Assembly: GCF_017302315.1 (NCBI RefSeq)
Contig: NZ_JAFLDT010000010.1
Coordinates: 1-64,000 of the forward strand
DNA from: Zoogloea sp.
GTDB lineage: Bacteria; Pseudomonadota; Gammaproteobacteria; Burkholderiales; Rhodocyclaceae
Length of the DNA stretch: 64,000 nucleotides
Direction: 5' to 3'
Shown: in pieces, positions 44,012-52,809 of the stretch
How positions within the stretch are numbered: position 1 is the stretch's first letter
Layout: each line of letters begins with the position of its first letter
The notes under the pieces: generated by a model
Told to the model about the DNA's origin: nothing
The model's input: only the letters and a program-made list of their open reading frames with translations
Database searches by the model: none
Translations under genes and position numbers: made by a program

Positions 44012-45088
44012 ATGCCCAACTCCAAGACTGAAAACCTGAACATCGCGGCCTTCGACCGCATGCCCTCGCCGGACGAGATCACCGCCCGCCTCCCCCTCAG
44101 CGAGACTGCAACCAAGGTCGTGACCGAGGGCCGCCAAACCCTGCAGGCCATTCTCGACCACAAGGACCCGCGTGTTTTCGTCGTGGTGGGCCCCTGTTCC
44201 ATCCATGATCCGGTTGCCGGCATCGATTACGCGCGCCGCCTCAAGAAGCTGGCGGACGAAGTCTCCGACACCCTCGTGCTGGTGATGCGCGTGTATTTCG
44301 AGAAGCCCCGCACCTCCACCGGCTGGAAGGGCTACATCAACGACCCGTACATGGACGACTCCTTCCGCATCGACGAAGGCATGGAAAAGGCGCGGCGGTT
44401 CCTGCTTGAGGTGAATGAGGTCGGCCTGCCGACGGGCACCGAAGCCCTCGACCCCATTGCCCCCCAGTACTACGGTGACCTGATCGCGTGGACAGCCATT
44501 GGCGCCCGCACTTCCGAATCCCAGACCCACCGTGAAATGGCCTCCGGCCTGTCCACCCCGGTCGGCTTCAAGAACGGCACCGACGGATCCCTTGATGCCG
44601 CCGTCAATGGCATCCTCTCCGCCTCCCACCCCCACAGCTTCCTGGGCATCAACGGCCAGGGCCAGTCCTCGATCATCCGCACCCGCGGCAATGCCCACGG
44701 CCATGTGGTGCTTCGCGGCGGTGGCGGCCGCCCCAACTACGACACCGTCTCCGTGTCTCTTGCGGAGAAGGCCCTTGGCAAGGCCAAGCTGCCGGCCAAC
44801 ATCGTCATCGACTGCTCCCATGCCAATTCCTGGAAAAACCCGGAGTATCAGCCCCTGGTCATGCGCGATGTGGCCCACCAGATCCGCGAAGGCAACCGCT
44901 CCATCGTCGGTCTGATGATCGAGAGCCACATCGAAGCAGGCAATCAGCCCATCCCGGCGGATCTCTCCCAGTTGCGCTATGGTTGTTCCGTAACCGATGC
45001 CTGCGTTGACTGGAGCACCACCGAAGAGATGATCCGCAACACCCGTGACATCCTGCGGGAGATCCTGCCGAAGCGGAGCGTGGCCTGA
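44012..45088 (+). CDS. aroG: DAHP synthase (class I, AroG/AroF/AroH type)
   Basis: First enzyme of the shikimate pathway, condensing PEP and erythrose 4-phosphate. The 358-residue protein has VVVGPCSIHDP, MRVYFEKPRTSTGWKGYIND, PQYYGDLIAWTAIGARTSES, GFKNGTDGSLDAAVNGI, VIDCSHANSWKN and MIESHIEAGNQ. Which feedback class (Tyr, Phe or Trp) it belongs to cannot be decided by eye, so the symbol is by resemblance to the AroG group. It shares its last base with the serB ATG. Confidence 0.95.
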   Translation: MPNSKTENLNIAAFDRMPSPDEITARLPLSETATKVVTEGRQTLQAILDHKDPRVFVVVGPCSIHDPVAGIDYARRLKKLADEVSDTLVLVMRVYFEKPRTSTGWKGYINDPYMDDSFRIDEGMEKARRFLLEVNEVGLPTGTEALDPIAPQYYGDLIAWTAIGARTSESQTHREMASGLSTPVGFKNGTDGSLDAAVNGILSASHPHSFLGINGQGQSSIIRTRGNAHGHVVLRGGGGRPNYDTVSVSLAEKALGKAKLPANIVIDCSHANSWKNPEYQPLVMRDVAHQIREGNRSIVGLMIESHIEAGNQPIPADLSQLRYGCSVTDACVDWSTTEEMIRNTRDILREILPKRSVA

Positions 45089-45918
45089 TGAACCTGGTCG
45101 TACAGGGCCAGAAGGTCGAAACCCGCGCCCTGAAGGATCTCGCCACGCTGACAGGTTCGGAAGGCATCGGACGCCTCGGCAACAACGCCTTCCGTCTCAT
45201 TGATGCCAAACCTCATCCTGACCTTGCCGCCTACTGCGATACCCATCAGCTGGACTTTGCCTTTGTTCCCGAAGACCGCCATCTGAACAACTTCCGGCTG
45301 TTCGTCACCGACATGGATTCGACGCTGATCAGTATCGAGTGCATTGACGAGATTGCGGACATGCAAGGGCTCAAGACGGAAGTGGCGGCCATTACCGAAG
45401 CCGCAATGCGTGGAGAGCTTGATTTTCGCGAATCCCTGACCCGACGCGTGGCGTTGCTTGAGGGTCTGCCCGAACAAGCCTTGGCGCAGGTTTTCAAGGA
45501 ACGCCTGCGCCTCAATCCAGGCGCAGAAGCCATGATGGCCGGTCTCAAGAAAGCCGGCATTGTCACCGTGCTGGTTTCCGGCGGGTTCACGTATTTCACC
45601 GACCGCCTGCAAAAGCAGCTCGGCTTCGATTACGCCGTGGCCAACCAACTGGAAATACGCAATGGAAAGCTCACCGGCAGGGTCAAGGGTGAGGTGATCG
45701 ACGGTGAAGCCAAGCGACATACCCTCCAGCTCGTACGCAAGCACCATGGTTTCGCGCCGGAGAGCGTCATTGCAGCGGGAGATGGAGCCAACGATCTACC
45801 CATGCTCACCGAGGCGGGGATCGGTATCGCCTATCATGCCAAACCGGTCGTGAGGATGCAGGCCACCCACGCCATCAACCATGCCGGTCTGGACGGCATT
45901 CTCAGACTGTTTGCCTAA
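45088..45918 (+). CDS. serB: Phosphoserine phosphatase
   Basis: HAD enzyme of 276 residues making serine from phosphoserine. The catalytic motif is FVTDMDSTLISIECIDEIAD near residue 74; motif II VLVSGGFTYFTDRL and motif IV AAGDGANDLPML follow. The first 70 residues form a small extra domain like that of other proteobacterial SerB proteins. It is translationally coupled to aroG (TGATG). Confidence 0.96.
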   Translation: MNLVVQGQKVETRALKDLATLTGSEGIGRLGNNAFRLIDAKPHPDLAAYCDTHQLDFAFVPEDRHLNNFRLFVTDMDSTLISIECIDEIADMQGLKTEVAAITEAAMRGELDFRESLTRRVALLEGLPEQALAQVFKERLRLNPGAEAMMAGLKKAGIVTVLVSGGFTYFTDRLQKQLGFDYAVANQLEIRNGKLTGRVKGEVIDGEAKRHTLQLVRKHHGFAPESVIAAGDGANDLPMLTEAGIGIAYHAKPVVRMQATHAINHAGLDGILRLFA

Positions 45919-46096
45919 GCACCGAACTGGTGCGACTGGCGCGAGCGCTCGGCCCGGAAAAACCGAAGGGCCCTTTCGTGGAAACATGCTGACCGGTTCA
46001 GCCTGCCTCCCGCGCAGTCTCTCCAACCTTGCTGCTCGCGACCAGTGCAGGTACATCCTAGCGATGCCGACCACGACCTGCCGTGGAGCAATGCAC

Positions 46097-46137
46097 ATGC
46101 TGCATGACAGCATAAATAGATTTGTCGAAATTATTTA
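46097..46137. promoter_or_regulatory. Two adjacent inverted repeats upstream of the NlpC/P60 gene
   Basis: ATGCTG-CATGA-CAGCAT (46097-46113) is a perfect 6-bp-arm repeat. It is followed at once by TAAATA (46113-46118) and TATTTA (46132-46137), whose right arm overlaps the -35 of the predicted promoter. The stretch is strikingly AT-rich for this genome. Confidence 0.45.
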
Positions 46138-46162
46138 CACTCGCATCGGGTGAAGGTATATT
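46134..46162 (+). promoter_or_regulatory. Strong promoter of the NlpC/P60 gene
   Basis: TTTACA, exactly 17 bp, then TATATT: the best sigma-70 match in the window. The -10 ends 6 bp before the ATG, so transcription should start at or within one or two bases of the start codon. Confidence 0.65.
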
Positions 46163-46168
46163 CGTTCG

Positions 46169-46705
46169 ATGCCTATCAAGAAGACGATAATCGGCTTTTT
46201 TGTAGCGATCGCCTCATCCGGTGCGGTCCTCGCGTCAGAGCTTCCCTACCGGAGCAACGACGAAGCCCCTGCGACCTCGGTATTCGAGCGATACACCGAT
46301 TCGGTGCGGTCCCTCGTAGACCGCAGCCTCAACTTCCTTGGCGTTCCTTACCGCATGGGGGGCACCAGCCCCCTTACCGGCTTTGACTGCAGCGGCTTTG
46401 TGGGCAAGGTCTTTGCCGATGCACTCGGTTTCGGCATGCCCCGAACGGCCGCTGAAATGGCGCAGATGGGCGAGCAGGTCAGCCTGACTGAACTCAAGCC
46501 GGGTGATCTCGTATTCTTCAACACCATGCGGCGCACGTTTTCCCACGTGGGCATCTACCTTGGCAACAACCAGTTTGTGCACGCCCCCTCTTCGGGCGGC
46601 GTAGTCCGTGTTGAGGACATGCGCATCAGTTACTGGGCAGCCCGCTACGACGGCGCCCGCCGCGTCCTGCCCAGCGCCCAGTCGCGGCAGTCGCGGACGA
46701 ATTGA
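46169..46705 (+). CDS. NlpC/P60 (C40) peptidoglycan endopeptidase
   Basis: Exported cell-wall hydrolase of 178 residues. Signal peptide MPIKKTIIGFFVAIASSGAVLA; the catalytic Cys is in TGFDCSGFVGKVF (residue 74), the His in FSHVGIYLG and the polar third residue in FVHAPSSGG. Members cut peptide stems of murein (D-Glu/Dpm bonds). The start is set by the signal peptide, but only a distant GAAGG (12 bp) precedes it, and the promoter predicts a leaderless message. Confidence 0.92.
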   Translation: MPIKKTIIGFFVAIASSGAVLASELPYRSNDEAPATSVFERYTDSVRSLVDRSLNFLGVPYRMGGTSPLTGFDCSGFVGKVFADALGFGMPRTAAEMAQMGEQVSLTELKPGDLVFFNTMRRTFSHVGIYLGNNQFVHAPSSGGVVRVEDMRISYWAARYDGARRVLPSAQSRQSRTN

Positions 46706-46780
46706 CCCCCGCTTCCGGGCCGACTTCCAGACGCATCATGCGGCGCCCGGCCCAGGAAAGGTCGATCTCCAAGAGCCAGC

Positions 46781-47485
46781 ATGATCCCATGGCTGGGTGA
46801 TCGCCCTGCATTCCCTCCGCTTTCCCGCGCTCTGCGCGAACCCAACGGACTTCTGGCCGCAGGCGGCGCCCTCACACCCGAATGGCTTCTGGCGGCCTAT
46901 CGGCGGGGCATCTTCCCTTGGTTCAACGATGGCGAGCCAATCCTGTGGTGGAGTCCCAGCCCACGCATGGTGGTGTTTCCCGAGGAAGCACGGATAAGTC
47001 GCTCCCTCCACAAGACGCTCCGCAAAGGCGACTACGAGGTCCGCCTTGATCACGACTTTCCCGCCGTCATCCGAGCTTGCGCTGCGCCCCGGGAGCCCGG
47101 TGGGCGCACCTGGATCACGCCGGACATCCAGTCCGCCTACATCCGGATGCATCAGCTCGGTTACGCCCACAGCGTCGAAACCTACATGGACGGCGAGCTT
47201 GCCGGCGGTCTGTATGGCATGGCCCTGGGACAGGCGTTCTTTGGGGAATCCATGTTCAGCCGGCGCACCGACGCCTCGAAGATTGCCTTTGCCCACCTCG
47301 CGCGCTTTCTTGAGCAACACGATTTCCGCGTGCTAGATTGTCAGATGACCACGCAGCATCTGGCCTCACTGGGCGGTCGTGAAATTGCCCGGGAAGACTT
47401 TGCGAAACTGCTCAACGACTTTGCCAGCGTAGATCCGTCACCGGCACGCTGGCCCGAGGATGGCGCGACTCACCCCTGGACGTAG
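46781..47485 (+). CDS. aat: Leucyl/phenylalanyl-tRNA-protein transferase
   Basis: N-degron enzyme of 234 residues that adds Leu or Phe to N-terminal Arg or Lys of proteins for ClpS/ClpAP. Diagnostic stretches are GLLAAGGALTPEWLLAAYRR, GIFPWFNDGEPILWWSPSPR, GRTWITPDIQSAYIRMHQLG, HSVETYMDGELAGGLYG and GQAFFGESMFSR. It is 6 bp ahead of bpt, the other bacterial N-degron transferase, and the two form an operon. Confidence 0.96.
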   Translation: MIPWLGDRPAFPPLSRALREPNGLLAAGGALTPEWLLAAYRRGIFPWFNDGEPILWWSPSPRMVVFPEEARISRSLHKTLRKGDYEVRLDHDFPAVIRACAAPREPGGRTWITPDIQSAYIRMHQLGYAHSVETYMDGELAGGLYGMALGQAFFGESMFSRRTDASKIAFAHLARFLEQHDFRVLDCQMTTQHLASLGGREIAREDFAKLLNDFASVDPSPARWPEDGATHPWT

Positions 47486-47491
47486 TGCTCG

Positions 47492-48232
47492 ATGCTGAAG
47501 GACTATCCCTACTCCCTGCTGCAGTTCTACGCAACCGCACCCTACGCGTGCTCCTACCTGCCGGACAGACAGGCCCGCTCCCAGGTGGCCACCCCGAGCC
47601 ACCTGATCGACACGCCGCTATACAGTGAGCTGGTACACAGTGGCTTCCGGCGTAGCGGCATCTTCACCTATCGACCATACTGCGACGCCTGCCGTGCCTG
47701 TGTCCCCGTGCGCATTCCCGTTGCCACATTTCGACCCAGTCGCAGCCAGCGCCGTGCCTTGAACGCCTGCGGTCATTTCCTGCCCCGGGAAATGCCGCTT
47801 GAGTTCATTGAGGAACACTACCTCCTGTATCAGCGCTACCAGGCATCCCGTCATGCGGGCGGCGGCATGGATCAGGACAACCGGGAGCAGTACACCCACT
47901 TCCTGCTGCAAAGCCACGTGGACAGCCGCCTCATCGAGTTTCGCGAAAACGGCATCCTCCGCATGGTCAGCGTCATCGACTGCCTCACCGACGGGCTGTC
48001 CAGCGTTTACACGTTTTACGAGCCTGGGGTCACCGGACCGGGGCTGGGCACCTTTGGCGTACTGTGGCAGATCGAAGTCTGCCGCGAACTGAAACTCCCC
48101 TACCTGTACCTCGGATACTGGATACGGGAGAGCCGCAAGATGGCTTACAAAGCCCGCTTCAGGCCGCTACAGGGCCGGATTGGCGGTCAGTGGCAAACCC
48201 TTACCGATGCCGACATCGCCCAACTCACATGA
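47492..48232 (+). CDS. bpt: Aspartate/glutamate leucyltransferase (Bpt)
   Basis: Enzyme of 246 residues that adds Leu to N-terminal Asp or Glu. It is related to eukaryotic ATE1: [36 protein letters not shown] with the Cys cluster, [10 protein letters not shown] and [20 protein letters not shown]. Some annotations call it arginyltransferase. Coupled to aat upstream and by ATGA to a small barrel-like gene downstream. Confidence 0.94.
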   Translation: MLKDYPYSLLQFYATAPYACSYLPDRQARSQVATPSHLIDTPLYSELVHSGFRRSGIFTYRPYCDACRACVPVRIPVATFRPSRSQRRALNACGHFLPREMPLEFIEEHYLLYQRYQASRHAGGGMDQDNREQYTHFLLQSHVDSRLIEFRENGILRMVSVIDCLTDGLSSVYTFYEPGVTGPGLGTFGVLWQIEVCRELKLPYLYLGYWIRESRKMAYKARFRPLQGRIGGQWQTLTDADIAQLT

Positions 48233-48714
48233 TCCACCCCAGGCTTTCCTACATGCAGCGACACGCGCTTGCCTTCATCGCAGCCATCACCTTTCCCGGC
48301 CCGGCCGCGGCCTGGGTCGATGAGTTTTTCGAGGCGCCCGGACGTCACTGGCTCGTGCTCTCCGGCGCGTCGCACCACTTCCAGCCCGAGCGTCGCGACT
48401 GGCGGGAAATCAATCCCGGCGTCGGTATCGAGAAGGAGTTCACCGGCACCCCCTGGGTGGCTACGGCCGGCTACTTCCGCAACAGCTATGACCGCAACAC
48501 CTTCTACGCCGGTGCACGGTGGATGCCCCTGGCCCTGGGGCCTGTGCGCCTGGGCGCCTTTGGCTTGATTGCCACTGGCTATCCGTCACCCGTTCTCGTC
48601 CTGCCGGCTGCTTCAGTCCAGGCCGGGCGGGTCGGCGTCAACCTGGTCGCCATCCCCAATCTTCCCGGCTATAGCGGCTATCTGGGGCTGCAGCTCCGCT
48701 TCGCCGTCGATTGA
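48229..48714 (+). CDS. Predicted small outer-membrane beta-barrel protein
   Basis: Unrecognised exported protein of 161 residues. A signal peptide ends at FPGPAAA (from either Met 48229 or Met 48253). The mature part, about 130 residues, alternates polar and hydrophobic residues. It has [20 protein letters not shown] and [19 protein letters not shown], ending [12 protein letters not shown], as in eight-stranded barrels of PagP/PagL size. No catalytic residues can be assigned. I kept the first Met because of the ATGA overlap with bpt, though a role in protein turnover seems unlikely. Confidence 0.7.
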   Translation: MIHPRLSYMQRHALAFIAAITFPGPAAAWVDEFFEAPGRHWLVLSGASHHFQPERRDWREINPGVGIEKEFTGTPWVATAGYFRNSYDRNTFYAGARWMPLALGPVRLGAFGLIATGYPSPVLVLPAASVQAGRVGVNLVAIPNLPGYSGYLGLQLRFAVD

Positions 48715-48744
48715 GCGTCGAAACATAGCTTTTCCGCACTGCGG

Positions 48745-48750
48745 TAGAAT
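48745..48750 (+). promoter_or_regulatory. -10 TAGAAT directly ahead of pyrD
   Basis: TAGAAT ends 5 bp before the pyrD ATG, inside the same GGTAGAATGGCG 12-mer found at 5789-5800. No good -35 is visible. If active, the pyrD message would be leaderless. Confidence 0.4.
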
Positions 48751-48755
48751 GGCGG

Positions 48756-49769
48756 ATGCTCTACGAAATCGCCCGCCCCTTCCTTTTCTCCCTTGACGCG
48801 GAGACCGCCCACGAAACCGCCCTGGCCGGCCTGAACGTCGCCGGGCGCCTGCTGCCAGCCGGCCAGCCGCTTCCCGCCCGCCCGGTCAATGTGATGGGCC
48901 TCGACTTCCCCAACCGCATCGGCATGGCGGCCGGCCTCGACAAGAATGGTGAGATCATCGACGGTCTGGCCCGCATGGGCTTCGGCTTCATCGAAATCGG
49001 CACCATCACCCCCCGTGCCCAGCTTGGCAACCCCAAACCACGCATGTTCCGGCTGCCGGAAGTCAAAGGCATCATCAACCGCATGGGTTTCAACAACCAC
49101 GGCATTGATGCGCTCATCGCCAACGTCGAAGCCATGAAGTTCAAGGGCATCCTTGGCATCAACATCGGCAAGAACGCCGACACCCCCATCGAACGAGCCG
49201 CCGACGACTACCTGATCTGCCTCGACAAGGCCTACCCATTGGCCAGCTACATCACGGTCAACATCTCGTCGCCCAACACCAAGAATTTGCGCCAGCTACA
49301 GGGCGAGTCCGAGCTTGACGCCCTCCTTGGCCAGCTCAAGGCACGCCAGGCCCAACTGGCCGACAAGCACGGCCGCTACGTACCGATCACCCTCAAGATC
49401 GCCCCCGACCTGGACGACGCCCAGATCACCAACATCGCAGATGCCCTGCGCCGCCACCGCATTGATGCCGTGATTGCCACCAACACCACCCTGGCCCGGG
49501 ATAAGGTCCAGGGCATCCCCTTCGGGGATCAGCAGGGTGGCCTGTCCGGCGCCCCGCTATTCGAAGCCTCCACAGCCGTCGTTGCAGCCCTGGCCAAGGC
49601 ACTCCAGAACGAACTGCCCATCATTGCTGCCGGTGGTGTCTTCGACGGCCGCCAAGCACGGGCCAAGCTCGACGCCGGCGCGAAGCTGGTCCAGATTTAC
49701 AGCGGCCTGATCTACCGTGGCCCGGCCCTCGTCCGTGAAGCCGTAGACGAAACCAGTGACTACGCCTGA
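48756..49769 (+). CDS. pyrD: Dihydroorotate dehydrogenase (quinone)
   Basis: Class 2 membrane-associated flavoenzyme of 337 residues that oxidises dihydroorotate with quinone. The N-terminal helix for membrane/quinone contact ([20 protein letters not shown]), then [53 protein letters not shown] with the catalytic Ser, and [13 protein letters not shown] are all present. Genes of the pathway are split: pyrB and pyrC' lie 30 kb away. Confidence 0.97.
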   Translation: MLYEIARPFLFSLDAETAHETALAGLNVAGRLLPAGQPLPARPVNVMGLDFPNRIGMAAGLDKNGEIIDGLARMGFGFIEIGTITPRAQLGNPKPRMFRLPEVKGIINRMGFNNHGIDALIANVEAMKFKGILGINIGKNADTPIERAADDYLICLDKAYPLASYITVNISSPNTKNLRQLQGESELDALLGQLKARQAQLADKHGRYVPITLKIAPDLDDAQITNIADALRRHRIDAVIATNTTLARDKVQGIPFGDQQGGLSGAPLFEASTAVVAALAKALQNELPIIAAGGVFDGRQARAKLDAGAKLVQIYSGLIYRGPALVREAVDETSDYA

Positions 49770-49804
49770 TGTTCTCCACCGAAATACCCCCACTCGCAGC
49801 AGGC

Positions 49805-49834
49805 TTGAGCCCCGACCTCCCCGCGCGGGATAAT
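49805..49834 (+). promoter_or_regulatory. Candidate promoter of the rsx operon
   Basis: TTGAGC, 18 bp, GATAAT; predicted start near 49841, 25 nt before rsxA. Confidence 0.5.
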
Positions 49835-49865
49835 CCATCCCCTGCCCTCCCCCTGTGCAGCTGAC

Positions 49866-50450
49866 ATGACCAGCTACCTTTTCGTGATCCTCGGCGCCGT
49901 TCTCGTGAACAACGTCGTTTTGGTCCGCATCCTCGGCCTGTGTCCATTCATGGGCGTCTCCAAGAAGCTCGACACGGCCGTCGGCATGGGTGCGGCAACC
50001 ACCTTCGTGCTGACCCTGGGCTGCGGCACCAGCTATCTGGTGGACCACTACGTCCTCATCCCCGCCGGCGTGGATTACCTGCGTACCCTCGCCTTCATCG
50101 TAATCATCGCCGCCATCGTGCAGGTCACCGAGCTCGTCATCCAGAAGACCAGCCCGGTACTGCATCAGGTACTCGGCATCTACCTGCCCCTGATCACCAC
50201 CAACTGCGCGGTGCTCGGCGTCCCCCTGCTCAACGTGGCCCTGCACCACGACCTGCTCGAATCCCTGCTTTTCGGCTTCGGCAGTTCGGTCGGTTTCTCC
50301 CTCGTCCTGGTCCTTTTTGCCGGCATCCGCGAACGCCTGGATGGCGCCGACGTACCAGCCCCGTTCAAGGGCACCGCCATCGCCATGGTCACGGCCGGCC
50401 TGATGAGCCTGGCCTTCATGGGCTTTGCCGGCCTCGACAAGTATCACTGA
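49866..50450 (+). CDS. rsxA: Rsx/Rnf electron transport complex subunit A
   Basis: Six-helix inner-membrane subunit of the Rnf/Rsx ion-coupled ferredoxin:NAD oxidoreductase, 194 residues. It is homologous to Nqr[21 protein letters not shown] near the N-terminus and [20 protein letters not shown] in the middle, each with the Cys that bind the intramembrane 2Fe-2S cluster with RsxE. First gene of the complete rsxABCDGE order. Confidence 0.97.
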   Translation: MTSYLFVILGAVLVNNVVLVRILGLCPFMGVSKKLDTAVGMGAATTFVLTLGCGTSYLVDHYVLIPAGVDYLRTLAFIVIIAAIVQVTELVIQKTSPVLHQVLGIYLPLITTNCAVLGVPLLNVALHHDLLESLLFGFGSSVGFSLVLVLFAGIRERLDGADVPAPFKGTAIAMVTAGLMSLAFMGFAGLDKYH

Positions 50451-50466
50451 GCTTCCGCACCGAACC

Positions 50467-51018
50467 ATGCTCACCGCACTCCTCGTCATGACCGGCATCG
50501 CCCTGCTCCTCGGAGCCGGTCTGGGTTTCGCCTCGATCAAGTTCAAGGTTGAAGGCGACCCTCTGGTGGACAAGATCGACGCCATCCTTCCGCAGACCCA
50601 ATGTGGCCAGTGCGGTTTTCCGGGCTGCCGCCCTTACGCCAATGCGATCGCAGGGGGCGAAGCCGAGATCAACCAGTGCCCCCCGGGTGGCGAGGAAGGC
50701 ATCCGCAAGCTGGCCGACCTGCTCGGGCGCGAGTTCAAACCTCTCTCCGAAGAGCACGGGGTTGAAAAGCCCAAGTCCGTCGCGGTGATCGACGAAGCCA
50801 CCTGCATCGGCTGCACCCTCTGCATCCAGGCCTGTCCGGTGGACGCCATCGTGGGCGCCGCCAAGCAGATGCACACCATCATCGCCGCCGACTGCACCGG
50901 TTGCGAGTTGTGCCTGGCCCCCTGCCCGGTGGACTGCATCGTCATGGAACCCATCGCCGAGACGGTGGACACCTGGAAATGGCGTTATCCGGTCTTCCAG
51001 ATCAAGCAGGCCGCCTAG
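50467..51018 (+). CDS. rsxB: Rsx/Rnf complex subunit B, polyferredoxin
   Basis: Electron-carrying subunit of 183 residues with an N-terminal membrane helix ([19 protein letters not shown]). It has a 4Fe-4S motif CGQCGFPGC plus a later Cys (INQCPPGG), and two ferredoxin motifs [12 protein letters not shown] and [12 protein letters not shown]. The ATG at 50467 begins this helix. It takes electrons between RsxC and the membrane clusters. Confidence 0.97.
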   Translation: MLTALLVMTGIALLLGAGLGFASIKFKVEGDPLVDKIDAILPQTQCGQCGFPGCRPYANAIAGGEAEINQCPPGGEEGIRKLADLLGREFKPLSEEHGVEKPKSVAVIDEATCIGCTLCIQACPVDAIVGAAKQMHTIIAADCTGCELCLAPCPVDCIVMEPIAETVDTWKWRYPVFQIKQAA

Positions 51019-51098
51019 GATGAAACAAAGCCAAGCTCACTTCGTTGGTGCCCCCTGCGGAGAAAGCCACCCACTCCGGACGGCCGGACAGGTCTGAC

Positions 51099-52787
51099 AT
51101 GCTGCGCAAACTCTTCAAGTTCCATGGTGGCGTGAAGCCCCAGACCAACAAGGAACGCTCCACCACCGCCCCCATCGCCCCTGTGCCCCTGCCGGACAAA
51201 CTGGTGATCCCCCTGCACCAGTCTGTCGGTGGCCCCCCTCGACCGCTGGTACAGCGCGGTGATCAGGTTTTCAAGGGTCAGCGCATCGGTGCCGCCGATG
51301 GCAACCTGTCCTCCGCCGTCCACGCCTCCACCTCCGGCATCGTTCGCGACGTGTTGCCCGCGGTCATGCCTCACACCTCGGGCCTCACCACCCTGTCGGT
51401 GGTCATTGAGCCGGACGGCGAGGATCGCTGGGGCGAACTCGACCGGATCAACGTCCGGGCCGCCACCCCCGACGAACTGCGTGACTACCTGCGCGACGCG
51501 GGCGTGGTGGGCCTGGGTGGTGCCGTATTTCCCAGCCACCTCAAGCTCAAGCCCGGCAAGGAAGGCAGCCTTGATACCCTGGTGATCAATGGTGCCGAGT
51601 GCGAACCCTTCATCACCTGCGACGACATGCTGATGCGGGAGCGGGCCACCGACATGCTCAAGGGCATCAGCGCCATGCGCCATATGCTCCAGGCCAGGGA
51701 CGTGCTCATCGGCATAGAGGACAACAAGCCCGAAGCCCTCGCCGCCGTCCAGGCCGCCATCACGGCCAGCGGCGAGAAGGGCATCGAAGCCATCGCCATC
51801 CCCACCCGCTACCCGGCCGGCGGTGCCAAGCAGCTCATCCGCGTGCTCACCGGCATCGAAGTCCCCCATGGGCGCCGCTCCACCGATTTCGGCGTGCAGT
51901 GCTTCAACGTCGGCACGGCTTACAGCATCCACGAGGCCCTCGAACACGGCCGGCCACTGGTCTCGCGGCTTGTCACCGTGGCCGGCAACGTGAATGCCCC
52001 GCGCAACTACGAAGTGCTCATCGGCACGCCGATGGACCACGTGGTACGCCTGGCCGGTGCCCGCCCCGACACCGACCGCTACATCATGGGCGGCCCGATG
52101 ATGGGTGTGCGCATGCCGGCCTTCGACGTACCGGTGGTCAAGGCCACCAACTGCATCCTGGTCGGCAGCCCGGCCCTCTTTCCGCCCCCGCCGCCCGAGA
52201 TGCCCTGCATCCGCTGTGGCGAATGTGCCAAGGCCTGCCCGGCGGATCTCGCCCCCTTCGAGATGTACTGGTTCTCCCGCGCCAGGAACTTCGGCAAGAC
52301 CCAGGAATACCATCTCTTCGATTGCATCGAGTGTGGCTGCTGCAGCTTCGTGTGCCCGTCCCACATCCCGCTGGTGGACTACTTCCGCTTCTCCAAGAGC
52401 GAGATCTGGGCCCGCGAACGGGAAAAGGAAGCGGCCGACACCGCCCGCGAGCGCTTCGAGTTCAAGAACCTCCGGCAGGAGCGGGAAAAACAGGAGAAGG
52501 CCGAAAAACTTGCCGCCAAGGCGGCTGCAACCCGCGAGAAGGTTGCAGGCGAGACAGCGACACCGGCAGCAGCCACTGCAGCCAAGCCTTCCGGCGACGA
52601 CGCCAAGCGCGCCCTGATCGAGGCCGCCATGGAGAAAGCCCGCCAGCAGAAGGCACAGGCGGCCCCCAAGAACGTGGACGTCACCAGCCCGGACGTGCAG
52701 GCCGAAATGGCCGCCATCGATGCCCGTCGCCGGGCCGCCGAACACCCCACCGAAGCTCCCCCTCCCCCCCCGGCCGGCCAGGCCTGA
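51099..52787 (+). CDS. rsxC: Rsx/Rnf complex subunit C
   Basis: Peripheral NADH/FMN-binding subunit of 562 residues. The N-terminal barrel region (KLVIPLHQSVGGPPRPLVQR), the Rossmann part VVGLGGAVFPSHLKL...INGAECEPFITCDD, the SLBB-like part, and two 4Fe-4S motifs CIRCGECAKACP and CIECGCCSFVCP are in the standard order. The last 110 residues are a Lys/Ala/Glu-rich coiled tail. I start at 51099 (MLRKLFKFHGG), which matches family N-termini better than 51045. Confidence 0.96.
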   Translation: MLRKLFKFHGGVKPQTNKERSTTAPIAPVPLPDKLVIPLHQSVGGPPRPLVQRGDQVFKGQRIGAADGNLSSAVHASTSGIVRDVLPAVMPHTSGLTTLSVVIEPDGEDRWGELDRINVRAATPDELRDYLRDAGVVGLGGAVFPSHLKLKPGKEGSLDTLVINGAECEPFITCDDMLMRERATDMLKGISAMRHMLQARDVLIGIEDNKPEALAAVQAAITASGEKGIEAIAIPTRYPAGGAKQLIRVLTGIEVPHGRRSTDFGVQCFNVGTAYSIHEALEHGRPLVSRLVTVAGNVNAPRNYEVLIGTPMDHVVRLAGARPDTDRYIMGGPMMGVRMPAFDVPVVKATNCILVGSPALFPPPPPEMPCIRCGECAKACPADLAPFEMYWFSRARNFGKTQEYHLFDCIECGCCSFVCPSHIPLVDYFRFSKSEIWAREREKEAADTARERFEFKNLRQEREKQEKAEKLAAKAAATREKVAGETATPAAATAAKPSGDDAKRALIEAAMEKARQQKAQAAPKNVDVTSPDVQAEMAAIDARRRAAEHPTEAPPPPPAGQA

Positions 52788-52809
52788 GCGCGCCGCCCGG
52801 AACCCGCCC

